Part shown: in pieces, positions 19,439 to 28,166 of the stretch | Position numbering within the stretch: the stretch's first letter is position 1 | Layout of the letters: each line of letters opens with the position of its first letter | Assembly (NCBI GenBank): GCA_024277705.1 | Contig: JAJRUQ010000168.1 | Span: forward strand, 1-54,141 | Reading direction: 5' to 3' | Length of the DNA: 54,141 nt | Source: Gammaproteobacteria bacterium | GTDB taxonomy: Bacteria > Pseudomonadota > Gammaproteobacteria > SZUA-229 | The notes under the pieces: model-generated | What the model was told of the DNA's origin: nothing | Databases searched by the model: none | The model's input: the letters and a program-made list of their open reading frames with translations, nothing else | Position numbers and translations under genes: made by a program

Positions 19439-19657
19439 ATGGCTAAAGAAGAAGCAATACAAATGGAAGGCGTGGTTACTGAAACGCTTCCTAACACTAT
19501 GTTCCGTGTAGAACTGGAAAATGGTCACACTGTTATCGCTCATATTTCCGGAAAAATGCGTAAACACTATATTCGTATTATGACCGGCGATGCAGTTACC
19601 GTTGAACTAACACCTTATGACCTTGAAAAAGGCCGTATCATCTACCGCGCGAAATAA
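19439..19657 (+). CDS. infA: Translation initiation factor IF-1
   Basis: IF-1 binds the ribosomal A site during initiation. The 72 residues form the usual OB-fold with the family sequence [20 protein letters not shown] and [13 protein letters not shown]. The start is fixed by the conserved MAKEE N-terminus. No Shine-Dalgarno sequence is visible in the 30 bases before the ATG, which are A/T-rich. In E. coli infA lies beside aat and clpA; here those genes are in the same window but dispersed. Confidence 0.97.
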   Translation: MAKEEAIQMEGVVTETLPNTMFRVELENGHTVIAHISGKMRKHYIRIMTGDAVTVELTPYDLEKGRIIYRAK

Positions 19658-19699
19658 CTTACCCGCAATAAACTGCACCAGTAAAACAGCCATAAAGAG

Positions 19700-19726
19700 A
19701 AGTTGTAAGTTAAAAGTTTTAAGTTG
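19700..19726. repeat. AAGTT-type repeat, copy beside infA
   Basis: The segment is built of AAGTTGTAAGTT and AAAAGTTTTAAGTTG. Twenty-two consecutive bases are identical to positions 47987-48008. In both places it is followed 15-40 bp later by a family A GTCGGAGTCATTTTT end. Confidence 0.65.
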
Positions 19727-19740
19727 CACGTTTAACCACC

Positions 19741-19758
19741 GGTGTCGGAGTCATTTTT
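19741..19758. repeat. Half of a family A repeat end
   Basis: GGTGTCGGAGTCATTTTT is one arm of the 70-bp family A element with one mismatch (GGTG for GGGG). The opposite arm is missing; the sequence runs into GATATCCGG and then a family B element. Confidence 0.65.
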
Positions 19759-19771
19759 GATATCCGGATAT

Positions 19772-19827
19772 CCGGGGTCAGATCTCAATTGATTCTAATA
19801 TTAACGAAAACCAGGATCTGACCCCGG
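19772..19827. repeat. 56-bp REPIN-like inverted repeat, family B copy 1
   Basis: Perfect 13-bp ends CCGGGGTCAGATC and GATCTGACCCCGG enclose a 30-bp core. An inverted copy of the same length lies at 24325-24380. The sequence flanking this copy, without the element, is found at 20083-20102, which looks like an unoccupied site. Confidence 0.8.
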
Positions 19828-19907
19828 TTATGCACTGAATAAAAAACGTTAGTCCGCAAATCAGGGCAGGACGCCCAAAAGTAGAATAATGCAGGAGCAG
19901 TTATCGA

Positions 19908-20058
19908 GAACGCAAAAGACGCGAAAAAAATCCAGGTTTTGTAGGGTGAACACTGCTGCCCATTGCTTGAATATATAAGCGTTGTTCTGTCGGGCAATGC
20001 CCGACCTACGTTTCTACCATTAATTATTGTTTTGTTTTTTTTCACGTCTTTTGCGTTC
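19908..20058. repeat. CGCAAA-type inverted element with inner palindrome
   Basis: The outer arms GAACGCAAAAGACGCGAAAA (19908-19927) and its near-perfect complement at about 20036-20058 enclose an unrelated palindromic unit bounded by GTAGG (19941) and CCTAC (20009) that contains CGGGCAATGCCCGACC. It looks like one repeat nested in another. Confidence 0.6.
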
Positions 20059-20116
20059 TTCGCGGACCAGTGTTTTTAAGGCTTTTTGATATCCGGTTAT
20101 GCGGTTATGTAACGTA

Positions 20117-20656
20117 CTACAGCAATGCCCTGGAGTTTTTCACTGCCACCGACTCAAAGGCGGATTCCAGCCAGCGGAATATCATTTTTCTGGCATACGG
20201 TTCCGCACGATTATCATCAGCATCACTGTCACGACGCATCATGGTTAATACCAGTTCAAGTTTTACGGTATCCGGCGTGTAATGCCTGGCCAGTTGTGAG
20301 AATGTATCGTTTTTTTGCGGCCGGACCCTGGGCAGAGAAAAAGCCAGGGTTTGAATTGACTGAAACTGTACGGAAGAAAATATCGGCCGTAACTTTGACT
20401 GAATCGTTTCACGAGCAAGTTTTGATACCAGCCATGATACCTGCTCTGCTGAGGCAATTAAATCGGGATCAACATTATTGAGTGTTTTAAAAAAATCGAT
20501 AGCAGGATAATAAGCGGTTTTATTTTCCTTTTCATATTCAATGGCTATGTGCGCAAGGCTCTCACCAATCATTGTTATCGAACAGGGCAGATATTGCTGT
20601 AATACATCGCTCTTCAGTTGCACATCAATAATAATTAAAACTTTTTCAAATCGCAT
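20117..20656 (-). CDS. Hypothetical protein, last gene of the MoxR/VWA operon
   Basis: I do not recognise this 179-residue protein. It starts MRFEKVLIIIDVQLKSDVL, has no signal peptide or membrane segment, and is of mixed charge. The middle and C-terminal parts look mostly helical (RKMIFRWLESAFESVAV at the end). It lies 14 bp after the DsrS-like gene and so probably shares its transcript. Downstream is repeat DNA. Confidence 0.7.
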   Translation of the reverse strand: MRFEKVLIIIDVQLKSDVLQQYLPCSITMIGESLAHIAIEYEKENKTAYYPAIDFFKTLNNVDPDLIASAEQVSWLVSKLARETIQSKLRPIFSSVQFQSIQTLAFSLPRVRPQKNDTFSQLARHYTPDTVKLELVLTMMRRDSDADDNRAEPYARKMIFRWLESAFESVAVKNSRALL

Positions 20657-20670
20657 ATAGATTAAACAGA

Positions 20671-21795
20671 TTAATTGCGCAAAATATTTAACTGTGCAAA
20701 AACCGGATCAGTTACCGGTTTTATCTTTTTACGCATAACCGTACCTATCGCATCACTACGGGAAAATATCGGGTTAACCAGTTTTACACTTAAACAGGAC
20801 AACACTGTCATCGCACAAAGATATTGTTGTATATTTTGTATTTTTCCATCAAGCAGCGTAACCACTTCACTGATATCTTCATTATCACTGCAACATAATA
20901 ATTCAGCTTCTGTACAGATAGCATCAATATCATCAACAGTAAACTGTGCCGGCAAGATTGCATCAAAATAGTCAGCGACTGCTGTCAGTAAAGAAATAAC
21001 CACGTCCTGATTACCCGGTTTTTTCAATGCATCTTCTGCGGTTTTGATAAATGCCTGGCCTTTGTCACTAAACACTTTTTCCAGCATTACGGCATAAGAA
21101 TTATTGTTCTTTATCAATGGCTGCAAAATCTGTTTGCTATATTCATATTCCACATGTGCCTCAATATCAACAGGCAAGTCGTCTGCGGAGGCATGTAAAA
21201 AACCCACATAAAAACTTTTTTTGGTTTTTGTTTTTGCCCACAGTTTTTCTTTTTCCTGTGGCGAGATCAGACCCGGTTGTAACACCAGGCGAACCGACTC
21301 AATCATATCGCTTTGATCTTCTTCGAAGGGTAAAAACTCTATCAGAAATTCTGCCAGCACTTTACCGGTTTCGCCTTCAACTACTGCCTGTTTTTCCAGC
21401 ATCCGCCTGGCATTTTCAGCTGTTGGCATTGCCCACCAGGCGCGAGCCGCCAGTTCATCGGTTAAACCGCTGGCATGTACCGCAGCCACCACAGCTTCCG
21501 GCTCACCGAGTAATAACATCTGCGCAAGACTTTCATCACGTGCCTGCCCCATGCGGGTCCAGCGTTTTAGATAGATTGGATAGCCACCGGGAGAACCCAT
21601 GACATGGGTGCTGAACAAGGCTTTTACTTCTTTAATATATGATTCATCTTTACCAATGGCATTAAGTGGCACTTTTGCTTCACCTTTCGAGGTTAAGGCA
21701 AAAACAATCATTTTTGATTCGTCAATACGTACCGCATGCAGCTCCTGTGCAAGCAAAACATTTAGTCGTAAGTTGTCTTCTGCTGAAAGTGCCAT
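20671..21795 (-). CDS. DsrS-like conserved protein
   Basis: The N-terminus (MALSAEDNLRLNVLLAQE, then HVMGSPGGYPIYLKRWTRMGQ at about 88-108, LTDELAARAWWAMPTAENARRML at about 137) resembles proteins named sulfur reduction protein DsrS, a soluble protein first listed at the end of the dsr cluster of Allochromatium vinosum; the recognition is from memory and the function of DsrS is not established. The length is 374 residues, with no signal peptide or membrane segment. It lies 13 bp after the VWA gene, in an operon with a MoxR ATPase. No other dsr gene is in the window. Confidence 0.55.
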   Translation of the reverse strand: MALSAEDNLRLNVLLAQELHAVRIDESKMIVFALTSKGEAKVPLNAIGKDESYIKEVKALFSTHVMGSPGGYPIYLKRWTRMGQARDESLAQMLLLGEPEAVVAAVHASGLTDELAARAWWAMPTAENARRMLEKQAVVEGETGKVLAEFLIEFLPFEEDQSDMIESVRLVLQPGLISPQEKEKLWAKTKTKKSFYVGFLHASADDLPVDIEAHVEYEYSKQILQPLIKNNNSYAVMLEKVFSDKGQAFIKTAEDALKKPGNQDVVISLLTAVADYFDAILPAQFTVDDIDAICTEAELLCCSDNEDISEVVTLLDGKIQNIQQYLCAMTVLSCLSVKLVNPIFSRSDAIGTVMRKKIKPVTDPVFAQLNILRN

Positions 21796-21808
21796 TTAAA
21801 AAAACCTG

Positions 21809-23080
21809 TTAATTTAACTGTACCCTGACGCCAAACGGAACTTTGGCCTTGCCTTTCACCAGCCATGTCACCGGAAAAAAGGGTTCGGCTTCCGGGAACA
21901 CACCTTCGGCATCGGTAAAATAAACCAGCAGATCAGGCTTTTTATCCTGTTCTTCTACCCAGTCAAATACCGGCCGGAAACTGGTACCGCCACCACCACG
22001 GATTTCAATATCAAACTGAAACGCATCCCAGGCTTCAAAGGTCCATGGACAGCCATAGTTTAATTTAGAGTCGCAGGTCAGCAGCGTTACACTGGCGCGG
22101 ACCTGACTTTTTATGGCATCAATCTCGGAAATAAATTCCTGAATTTCCTCCTGGCTGATCGAACCGCTGGTATCCACTGCCACCACGATGCTGGTTTCAT
22201 TACTGCGCATACTGGGATACACCGCCGGATTGCCCCGCCTTGATGACGGCCGGGTATAACTGTAATCCTCTCTTGCGGTTGCCGACATATAACGTGCCAG
22301 CAACATACGCCACGGTAGTTTTGGCTGCAGCAGGTGATCCACCATGCGCGCCATTTCACCTTCCAGTTTGCCCGACTGCAGTGCCTGTTGTGCGGCTCCG
22401 GCCAAACGCTGCTCCCACTGCAGACTTAATTCATCCTCTTCCTGCTGCGTCATACCGGCCGGCTGTGGTGACATTCCTCCTCTGCCGGCATCATCCTGTT
22501 CTTTGTCCTGCTCGCCCTCACCTTCACTCTGTTCATCGTTTTCTTTTTCTTTTTTATTACCGCCACCGCCATTGTCCTGGCGCGACTGATCATCATTGTC
22601 CGCATCATCGGACTGTTTTTGATTCTCTAAATCCCGTTCACCGTCATTATCATTATCTTCAAGACAGGGATAAATTTCCTCCGCAGTCATGCCCTCGTAT
22701 TCCCGAAGGTGCATGGCATCCGGTGTCGGTTTCAAGCCGTCATTGATTAATAACGGATTAATGGCAAGGTCACAGGCCATATCCCAGCGGTGTTTGACCC
22801 GGTGGCCGCGACGATGAAAATGGGAAAGCGCGCAATGCAATGCCTCGTGGGACAGAGCAAACTGCGTCTGCTCGGTATCCAGCGCATCGATATAATCGTT
22901 GTTGTAATAAAATGTTTTACCGTCACTGAAGGTGGTTTCACACCACCCGGGGTCACCGGCCACCATCGGCAGGCGCAACACCAGCGCGCCGAGAAAAGGC
23001 TTGTCCAGTATCAGACGGGTTCTGGCGGTAGCAAGTTTTCTTTCAACGTCGGGATAGTCATTCATAGTGTTAAAACACAT
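21809..23080 (-). CDS. VWA-like protein with N-terminal metallopeptidase-like domain (DUF2201)
   Basis: The N-terminal part carries a zincin-like helix with HEALHCALSH (HExxH, about residues 78-87) as in the DUF2201 putative metallopeptidase domain. The middle (about 140-205) is a strongly acidic, low-complexity linker rich in D, E, Q and G. The C-terminal part is a von Willebrand A-like domain whose MIDAS motif is VAVDTSGSIS (DxSxS, about 302-311), with further acidic positions in LLTCDSKL and YFTDAEG. The length is 423 residues. It follows the MoxR gene; MoxR-VWA pairs commonly work as a chaperone-like couple that remodels or inserts cofactors in a partner complex. The target here is unknown. 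Confidence 0.85.
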   Translation of the reverse strand: MCFNTMNDYPDVERKLATARTRLILDKPFLGALVLRLPMVAGDPGWCETTFSDGKTFYYNNDYIDALDTEQTQFALSHEALHCALSHFHRRGHRVKHRWDMACDLAINPLLINDGLKPTPDAMHLREYEGMTAEEIYPCLEDNDNDGERDLENQKQSDDADNDDQSRQDNGGGGNKKEKENDEQSEGEGEQDKEQDDAGRGGMSPQPAGMTQQEEDELSLQWEQRLAGAAQQALQSGKLEGEMARMVDHLLQPKLPWRMLLARYMSATAREDYSYTRPSSRRGNPAVYPSMRSNETSIVVAVDTSGSISQEEIQEFISEIDAIKSQVRASVTLLTCDSKLNYGCPWTFEAWDAFQFDIEIRGGGGTSFRPVFDWVEEQDKKPDLLVYFTDAEGVFPEAEPFFPVTWLVKGKAKVPFGVRVQLN

Positions 23081-23178
23081 TTTTGCCGCGAATAACGCAA
23101 AAGTCGCAAAATATTAAAAACATAAAAAAAGTTTGTTTCGCGCGGTTTGCATGCTTCGCGGCGAAATTGCCTTTATTG
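23081..23178. repeat. CGCAAA-type repeat between the MoxR and VWA genes
   Basis: CATTTTTGCCGCGAATAACG and the following CGCAAAAGTCGCAAAAT face GCATGCTTCGCGGCGAAATTG, giving an imperfect inverted repeat of the same type as at 91-214 and 48131-48262. It occupies nearly the whole 98-bp spacer within the operon. Confidence 0.55.
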
Positions 23179-24231
23179 TTAATACAACATCAAATCAGCA
23201 ATTTTATCCGCCCAGCTGGCAAATTCAGGAACCGCAAAAATATCCTGGCCGATGGCACGATGCATGTCCGACACCATCATCACACCCATTTCACGCTGCG
23301 GGAAATGATTGGCGTAATTCAAAATACGGCCATGTACCGTCATTGCCTCATCCGTATCTTTGGCACGAATGGCACGGCCAACCAGCGCGGTGGCGACAGC
23401 ATATTGCAAATCAATTTCTTTCGGTGCCGCAACTTCTTCACCATTAATAATGGCATCAAGGTCGGGCATTTGATCCAGGCTGGCAATAAACGCCGCCAGT
23501 TCGATACCCGCCGCTTTACCCACACAGGCCTGCAGCGCACCGGAAAACAGTTCAGGATGGTCTTCAAACTTATGCAGGGCACGATGCGCGAATTCCCAGG
23601 AACGGGGGGATGGAAAGGCTACCGGGTTTTGCGAAGCATCAAACTCAAACAGCAGATCCTGGCGGAAGCGTAAAAAAGCAATCACCCGCTCATCGATGCC
23701 ATTGGCATAGGCCCATGCCACCCAGTCATCAAGATTAATATCCACTTCATAATGTGAAAACCGGTTAGCCAGTGGTGCCGGCATGCTGTAAGTCACACCA
23801 CGATCCCCCTGGCGGTTACCGGCAGCAATAATCGCCCAACCGTCCGGCACTTCGTATTCACCCAGCTTACGATCAAGAATCAGCTGGTAAGCTGCGGCGG
23901 AAACACTGGGCGGTGCTGAAGTAATTTCATCCAGAAATAAAATACCATTTTCACCATGACGTTTTGCATCCGGCAACATCGCCGGCACTGCCCATTCCAC
24001 CGTATTGCCCTGTTTAAACGGAATACCGCGTAAATCACTGGGTTCCATCTGTGATAAGCGAATATCAATCAAGGCAGTATTTTGATTTTTTGCAATCTGT
24101 GCCACCATTTGCGACTTACCCACTCCGGGTGCCCCCCATAACATCACAGGGGTGTGGTAAATCAAACCTTCATGTTTAGAGGCACTTAAAAATTCTTTTT
24201 CGACAACAGTCAATAAATGGGCGGGGCGCAT
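23179..24231 (-). CDS. MoxR-family AAA+ ATPase
   Basis: MoxR ATPases act with VWA-domain proteins to mature or activate other complexes. The Walker A motif GAPGVGKSQ is at about residue 34, Walker B GILFLDEI at about 96, and the sensor region IIAAGNRQGDRG at about 134. The length is 350 residues, with a C-terminal helical lid. It is the first gene of a four-gene minus-strand operon with the VWA/metallopeptidase, DsrS-like and unknown proteins. A family B repeat lies upstream. Confidence 0.9.
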   Translation of the reverse strand: MRPAHLLTVVEKEFLSASKHEGLIYHTPVMLWGAPGVGKSQMVAQIAKNQNTALIDIRLSQMEPSDLRGIPFKQGNTVEWAVPAMLPDAKRHGENGILFLDEITSAPPSVSAAAYQLILDRKLGEYEVPDGWAIIAAGNRQGDRGVTYSMPAPLANRFSHYEVDINLDDWVAWAYANGIDERVIAFLRFRQDLLFEFDASQNPVAFPSPRSWEFAHRALHKFEDHPELFSGALQACVGKAAGIELAAFIASLDQMPDLDAIINGEEVAAPKEIDLQYAVATALVGRAIRAKDTDEAMTVHGRILNYANHFPQREMGVMMVSDMHRAIGQDIFAVPEFASWADKIADLMLY

Positions 24232-24324
24232 GGTCGTTTTTGGTTCTATGATGAAAATAAAGCGTGAATTTTAGCAGTTTTTGCATGACTTTGAACCCAC
24301 AACAACAGGGGCTACTCCCTTTAA

Positions 24325-24380
24325 CCGGGGTCAGATCCTGGTTTTCGCTAATATCAGAATCAATTGCGATCTGGCCCCGG
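24325..24380. repeat. 56-bp REPIN-like inverted repeat, family B copy 2
   Basis: The ends CCGGGGTCAGATC and GATCTGGCCCCGG pair with one mismatch. The core matches the reverse complement of the element at 19772-19827 at most positions, so the two copies are inverted relative to each other and of equal length. Confidence 0.8.
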
Positions 24381-24508
24381 AAGTCTAATCCCGCTTTAAA
24401 ATTATGGTTATCAAGTGTATGATGCTGGCTGTTGTCTTTTTCAGATGCTATGCGACAGCAAACCCCATCAAAAAATCATCTGCTTTTAAGTACCAGGGAG
24501 GTATGATT

Positions 24509-25033
24509 ATGAGCGATAAAAAGATACTGGCGCTCTGTGCGTCGATGTTGTTCCTTTCCGCCTGCGGCGGAGGTAGTGACAGCAACACTACCACTCCAGG
24601 AGTACCGGCAACAACCTTAACCGGTGTATTTATAGACTCTCCAGTCGCCGGTCTGCAGTACCAGACCAACACAATTTCGGGCACCTCCAATACCGCCGGG
24701 GAATATGATTACCTTGCCGGTGAAACCGTCACCTTCTCTATTGGCGATATCGTCTTCGGCTCTGCCGCAGCAGGCCCGGTACTGACACCATTGTCACTGG
24801 TCGCCGGTGCCCGCGGCGCAAGTGATCTGCAGGTCAGTAACATTGTACGTCTGCTACTGACACTGGACGATGACGGCGATCCCGATAATGGTATTGTTAT
24901 CTCTTCGGCCACCGCAGCAGCAACCACAGGACAGTCCGTGGATTTTACCGCCAGCGACCTGAGCAGCGACCCCGGTATGAGCACCCTGTTACCGCAACTG
25001 CCGGAGCGACCGGAGCAACTGGCCCGTGTTTGA
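24509..25033 (+). CDS. Putative lipoprotein, probably truncated at the C-terminus
   Basis: From the ATG at 24509, preceded by AGGGAGG at 24495-24501, the product has a lipobox (LFLSAC, Cys19) followed by CGGGSDSN. A longer reading frame from 24404 is open but lacks a ribosome site. The mature part (VFIDSPVAGLQYQTNTISGT, EYDYLAGETVTFSIGD, LLLTLDDDGDPDNGI) resembles a repeat-type domain found in larger surface lipoproteins. The protein is only 174 residues and stops 4 bp before the convergent clpA stop; in another frame the Thr/Gly-rich coding pattern continues a little, suggesting that the 3' end was lost. No function can be given. Confidence 0.6.
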   Translation: MSDKKILALCASMLFLSACGGGSDSNTTTPGVPATTLTGVFIDSPVAGLQYQTNTISGTSNTAGEYDYLAGETVTFSIGDIVFGSAAAGPVLTPLSLVAGARGASDLQVSNIVRLLLTLDDDGDPDNGIVISSATAAATTGQSVDFTASDLSSDPGMSTLLPQLPERPEQLARV

Positions 25034-25037
25034 GGAA

Positions 25038-27299
25038 TCAGACTTTCATGGCTGCTGAGGCTATATCGATAACAATATCGTTATCTGCGGACACGCTGAC
25101 ATCTACATGCCCTCCTTTGCTTAGATCACCAAACAGTAAATCTTCCGCCAATGGTTTTTTCAGTAAATCCTGAATAATACGGGCCATCGGTCTGGCTCCC
25201 ATCTTCGGATCATAACCTTTTTCTGCCAGCAGTTGCCGCGCGGCTTTATCAATATTAATGGTCACTTTTTTCTCGTTTAGCTGCTGCTCCAGTGCCACCA
25301 GAAATTTATCAACCACATTGGACAGAGTATGTGCATCCAGCGGTCCAAAATTAACAATAGAATCCAACCGGTTCCTGAATTCCGGGGTGAACATTTTTTT
25401 AATTTCTTCCATGCCATCAAGTTCATTTTTCTGCTCGGTAAAGCCCATGGAACGACGTGACATTAACTGTGCCCCGGCATTACTGGTCATCACCAGAATG
25501 ACATTTCTGAAATCTGTTTTACGGCCATTACTATCGGTTAAAGTACCATGATCCATAATCTGCAACAGTATGTTAAAAACTTCAGGATGCGCTTTTTCAA
25601 TCTCATCCAGTAACAATACACAGTGCGGATGTTTGTTGACCGCTTCGGTCAATAAACCACCATCATCAAAGCCAACATAGCCCGGAGGTGCGCCAATCAA
25701 ACGGGAAACTGTATGACGTTCCATGTATTCCGACATATCGAAACGCAGTAATTCAACGCCCAGGATATTACCCAGCTGACGACTGACTTCGGTTTTACCG
25801 ACACCGGTAGGACCGGTGAATAAAAAAGAACCGATGGGTTTTTCAGGATCAGCCAGACCGGAGCGAGCCATACGAATAGCCGCAGTTAAGGTACTGATGG
25901 CTTCATCCTGTCCGAAAACAACCATTTTCAGATCACGCTCAAGATTTTTCAGAGCATCGGTATCGGAAGTTGAAACGGACTTTGCCGGAATCCGGGCAAT
26001 TTTAGCGACAATATTTTCAATATCATGCACATTAATCGATGTTTTATTGCCTTTACCGGCATGTACCTGCAGTTGCCTGCTGGCACCTGCTTCATCAATA
26101 ACGTCAATGGCTTTATCCGGTAAAAACCGATCCAGAATATACCGTTGTGATAATTCAACCGCCGCCCGTAATGCATTGTTGCTGTATTTCACATCATGAT
26201 GCTCTTCAAAGCGTGATTTTAATCCTTTTAAAATATCAACCGTTTCATCAACATTCGGCTCTTCAATGTCTATTTTCTGAAAGCGTCGTGCCAGAGCATG
26301 ATCTTTTTCAAACACACTTCTATATTCCGCATAAGTGGTTGAACCAATGCATTTAAGTTCACCATTGGCCAGCATGGGCTTAATCAGGTTTGACGCATCC
26401 ATAACACCGCCGGAAGCGGAACCTGCACCAATAATAGTATGAATTTCATCAATGAATAAAACCGCACCCGGTTGCTGCTTAAGTTGCTTCAATACACCCT
26501 TTAAACGTTTTTCAAAATCACCACGATATTTGGTACCGGCAACCAGTGAACCTAAATCAAGTGAAAAAATCGTACTCTCAAGTAATACATCGGGGACTTC
26601 TTTATCAACAATACGTTTTGCCAGGCCTTCTGCCAGCGCTGTCTTACCGACACCAGCTTCCCCCACCAGCAATGGGTTATTTTTTCGCCGGCGACACAAA
26701 ATCTGAACCGTTCTTTCAACCTCGTCATCGCGGCCGATCAGCGGGTCAATCAAACCCTGCATTGCGCGCTGGTTTAAATTACAGGTATAGTTTTCAAGTG
26801 GCTGCGCTTCGGCTTCCTGGGCACCGCTCTGCTCGGAATGATCTTCAAGCTTTTCTGTTTCATTGGGGACTTTGGTGATACCGTGTGAAATATAGTTAAC
26901 CACATCAAGACGGTTTACATTCTGCTGGTTAAGTAGATACACTGCCTGCGATTCCTGCTCACCGAACATGGCTACCAGTACATTGGCACCAACCACCTCT
27001 TTTTTGCCGGATGACTGCACATGAAATACCGCACGTTGCAGAACGCGCTGAAAACCGAGAGTGGGCTGAACCTCACCACCGACAACATCACCGAACACCG
27101 GTGTATTATTTTCAAGATATTCTTTTAACTCATTGCCTAACAGAAGAAGGTCGGCACCACAGGCCTGTAATACGACGTTAGCACTGTTATTATCCAACAG
27201 CGCGAGCAATAAATGCTCAACCGTAATATATTCATGTCGTTTATCACGCGCATCATTAAATGCATTATTTAATGATGTTTCAAGCTCTTTACTCAACAT
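25038..27299 (-). CDS. clpA: ClpA, AAA+ unfoldase of the ClpAP protease
   Basis: ClpA unfolds substrates and feeds them to ClpP. Two AAA+ modules are present with Walker A motifs GEAGVGKTA (about 213) and GPTGVGKTE (about 494) and Walker B segments [12 protein letters not shown] (about 281) and [13 protein letters not shown] (about 562). The N-terminal double Clp repeat (about 1-140) binds ClpS. At 753 residues the length matches E. coli ClpA. It lies 62 bp after clpS. clpP is not in the window. Confidence 0.97.
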   Translation of the reverse strand: MLSKELETSLNNAFNDARDKRHEYITVEHLLLALLDNNSANVVLQACGADLLLLGNELKEYLENNTPVFGDVVGGEVQPTLGFQRVLQRAVFHVQSSGKKEVVGANVLVAMFGEQESQAVYLLNQQNVNRLDVVNYISHGITKVPNETEKLEDHSEQSGAQEAEAQPLENYTCNLNQRAMQGLIDPLIGRDDEVERTVQILCRRRKNNPLLVGEAGVGKTALAEGLAKRIVDKEVPDVLLESTIFSLDLGSLVAGTKYRGDFEKRLKGVLKQLKQQPGAVLFIDEIHTIIGAGSASGGVMDASNLIKPMLANGELKCIGSTTYAEYRSVFEKDHALARRFQKIDIEEPNVDETVDILKGLKSRFEEHHDVKYSNNALRAAVELSQRYILDRFLPDKAIDVIDEAGASRQLQVHAGKGNKTSINVHDIENIVAKIARIPAKSVSTSDTDALKNLERDLKMVVFGQDEAISTLTAAIRMARSGLADPEKPIGSFLFTGPTGVGKTEVSRQLGNILGVELLRFDMSEYMERHTVSRLIGAPPGYVGFDDGGLLTEAVNKHPHCVLLLDEIEKAHPEVFNILLQIMDHGTLTDSNGRKTDFRNVILVMTSNAGAQLMSRRSMGFTEQKNELDGMEEIKKMFTPEFRNRLDSIVNFGPLDAHTLSNVVDKFLVALEQQLNEKKVTINIDKAARQLLAEKGYDPKMGARPMARIIQDLLKKPLAEDLLFGDLSKGGHVDVSVSADNDIVIDIASAAMKV

Positions 27300-27361
27300 G
27301 GTGCTGCCCTGTCATTAAAATACTTACCACTAACTAAATTACCAATAATTAAAATGTGATA

Positions 27362-27838
27362 TCAGGCTTCTTCCATGGTACACATTAAAGGATGCTGGTT
27401 GATACGTGAAAACTCATTCACCTGATCAACCTTGGTTTCGGCGATTTCATGGCTAAATATGCCACAAATACCCTTACCTTTTGTGTGTACTGACATCATT
27501 ACACGTGTTGCTTTTGCATTGTCCATGGCAAAAAAAGTCATCAACACCTGTACAACAAATTCCATCGGCGTGTAATCATCATTAATGACAACAACTTTAT
27601 ACTGTTTTGGCGGTTTTAATCCGGGCCTGGATTCTTCTACAACAAGGCCATTACCTAAATCGTAGTCTTCATCATGCTCCCCGTCATCACTGGCATTTAT
27701 TATTCCAGCATGACTGGTAAAACCAGCGCATTCAGCAGAATTCTCGGCATTTCCCGACCATATTCCAGCGCTATCATTATTCACGCCTGCACTATCAGTG
27801 TAGAACAAACCGGTTAATTTTTCTAAATCATGTATCAT
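27362..27838 (-). CDS. clpS: ClpS, N-degron adaptor for ClpA
   Basis: ClpS delivers proteins with N-terminal Leu, Phe, Tyr or Trp to ClpAP. The conserved core runs from about residue 75: PPKQYKVVVINDDYTPMEFV, then MSVHTKGKGICG and HPLMCT near the end, so the substrate pocket residues are intact. The open frame gives 158 residues, about 50 more than E. coli ClpS; the extra N-terminal part is Asn/Ser/Gly/Asp-rich and no in-frame ATG lies closer to the core (TTG at codon 11 and GTG at codon 19 are alternatives). No clear ribosome site is seen for the ATG. aat, the gene for the transferase that creates such N-degrons, is also in the window. Confidence 0.92.
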   Translation of the reverse strand: MIHDLEKLTGLFYTDSAGVNNDSAGIWSGNAENSAECAGFTSHAGIINASDDGEHDEDYDLGNGLVVEESRPGLKPPKQYKVVVINDDYTPMEFVVQVLMTFFAMDNAKATRVMMSVHTKGKGICGIFSHEIAETKVDQVNEFSRINQHPLMCTMEEA

Positions 27839-28166
27839 TTTTATAAATAATATTTTTCATCAACTTTGTTTACAAATCCCAAAAACCGTCCAGGGAAGTT
27901 CTGATCAAGTCCGGGGCAAGCAGATTATGGTTAAAATATTCAGCCTGCCCTGGCAGGTAGCAGCCATTTAGACCGCTGAATCAACTAACTGTTCCCTGCT
28001 CCGGTTCAACGTTGGCTCGTAAAGGACACAGCCTGTTTTTCCAGGTTTTTCCTGCTAATAACTATTTTACATTAGAAAATACTAATTCAACAGCATTCCG
28101 GACAACTACCGTGAAATCAATGAAAAGTGATATTAAGCGAAGATCCAGGGAATCTGGAGAAAAGGA
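27839..28166. other. Intergenic region upstream of clpS
   Basis: These 328 bases contain no gene that I can support. A short perfect palindrome CCTGCC-CT-GGCAGG lies at 27944-27957. On the minus strand TTGAAT and TAAAAT about 15 bp apart (near 28070-28100) could be a weak promoter for clpS-clpA, but the spacing is poor. Confidence 0.4.

Larger units (their letters stand above)
19658..20116. other. Gene-free stretch filled with nested short repeats
   Basis: These 459 bases hold no gene that I can support. They consist of an AAGTT-type repeat (19700-19726), half of a family A end (19741-19758), a complete 56-bp family B element (19772-19827), and an inverted CGCAAA-type element (19908-20058) that itself contains a GTAGG...CCTAC palindrome (19941-20009). 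Confidence 0.75.

Noticed and set aside
22240-22746. 168-residue plus-strand frame opposite the VWA gene
   Set aside because: It is a Pro/His/Arg-rich shadow of the acidic linker region and has no family features.
24404-24508. N-terminal extension of the lipoprotein from 24404
   Set aside because: The ATG at 24509 has a strong ribosome site and gives a proper lipoprotein signal; the extension would mask it.
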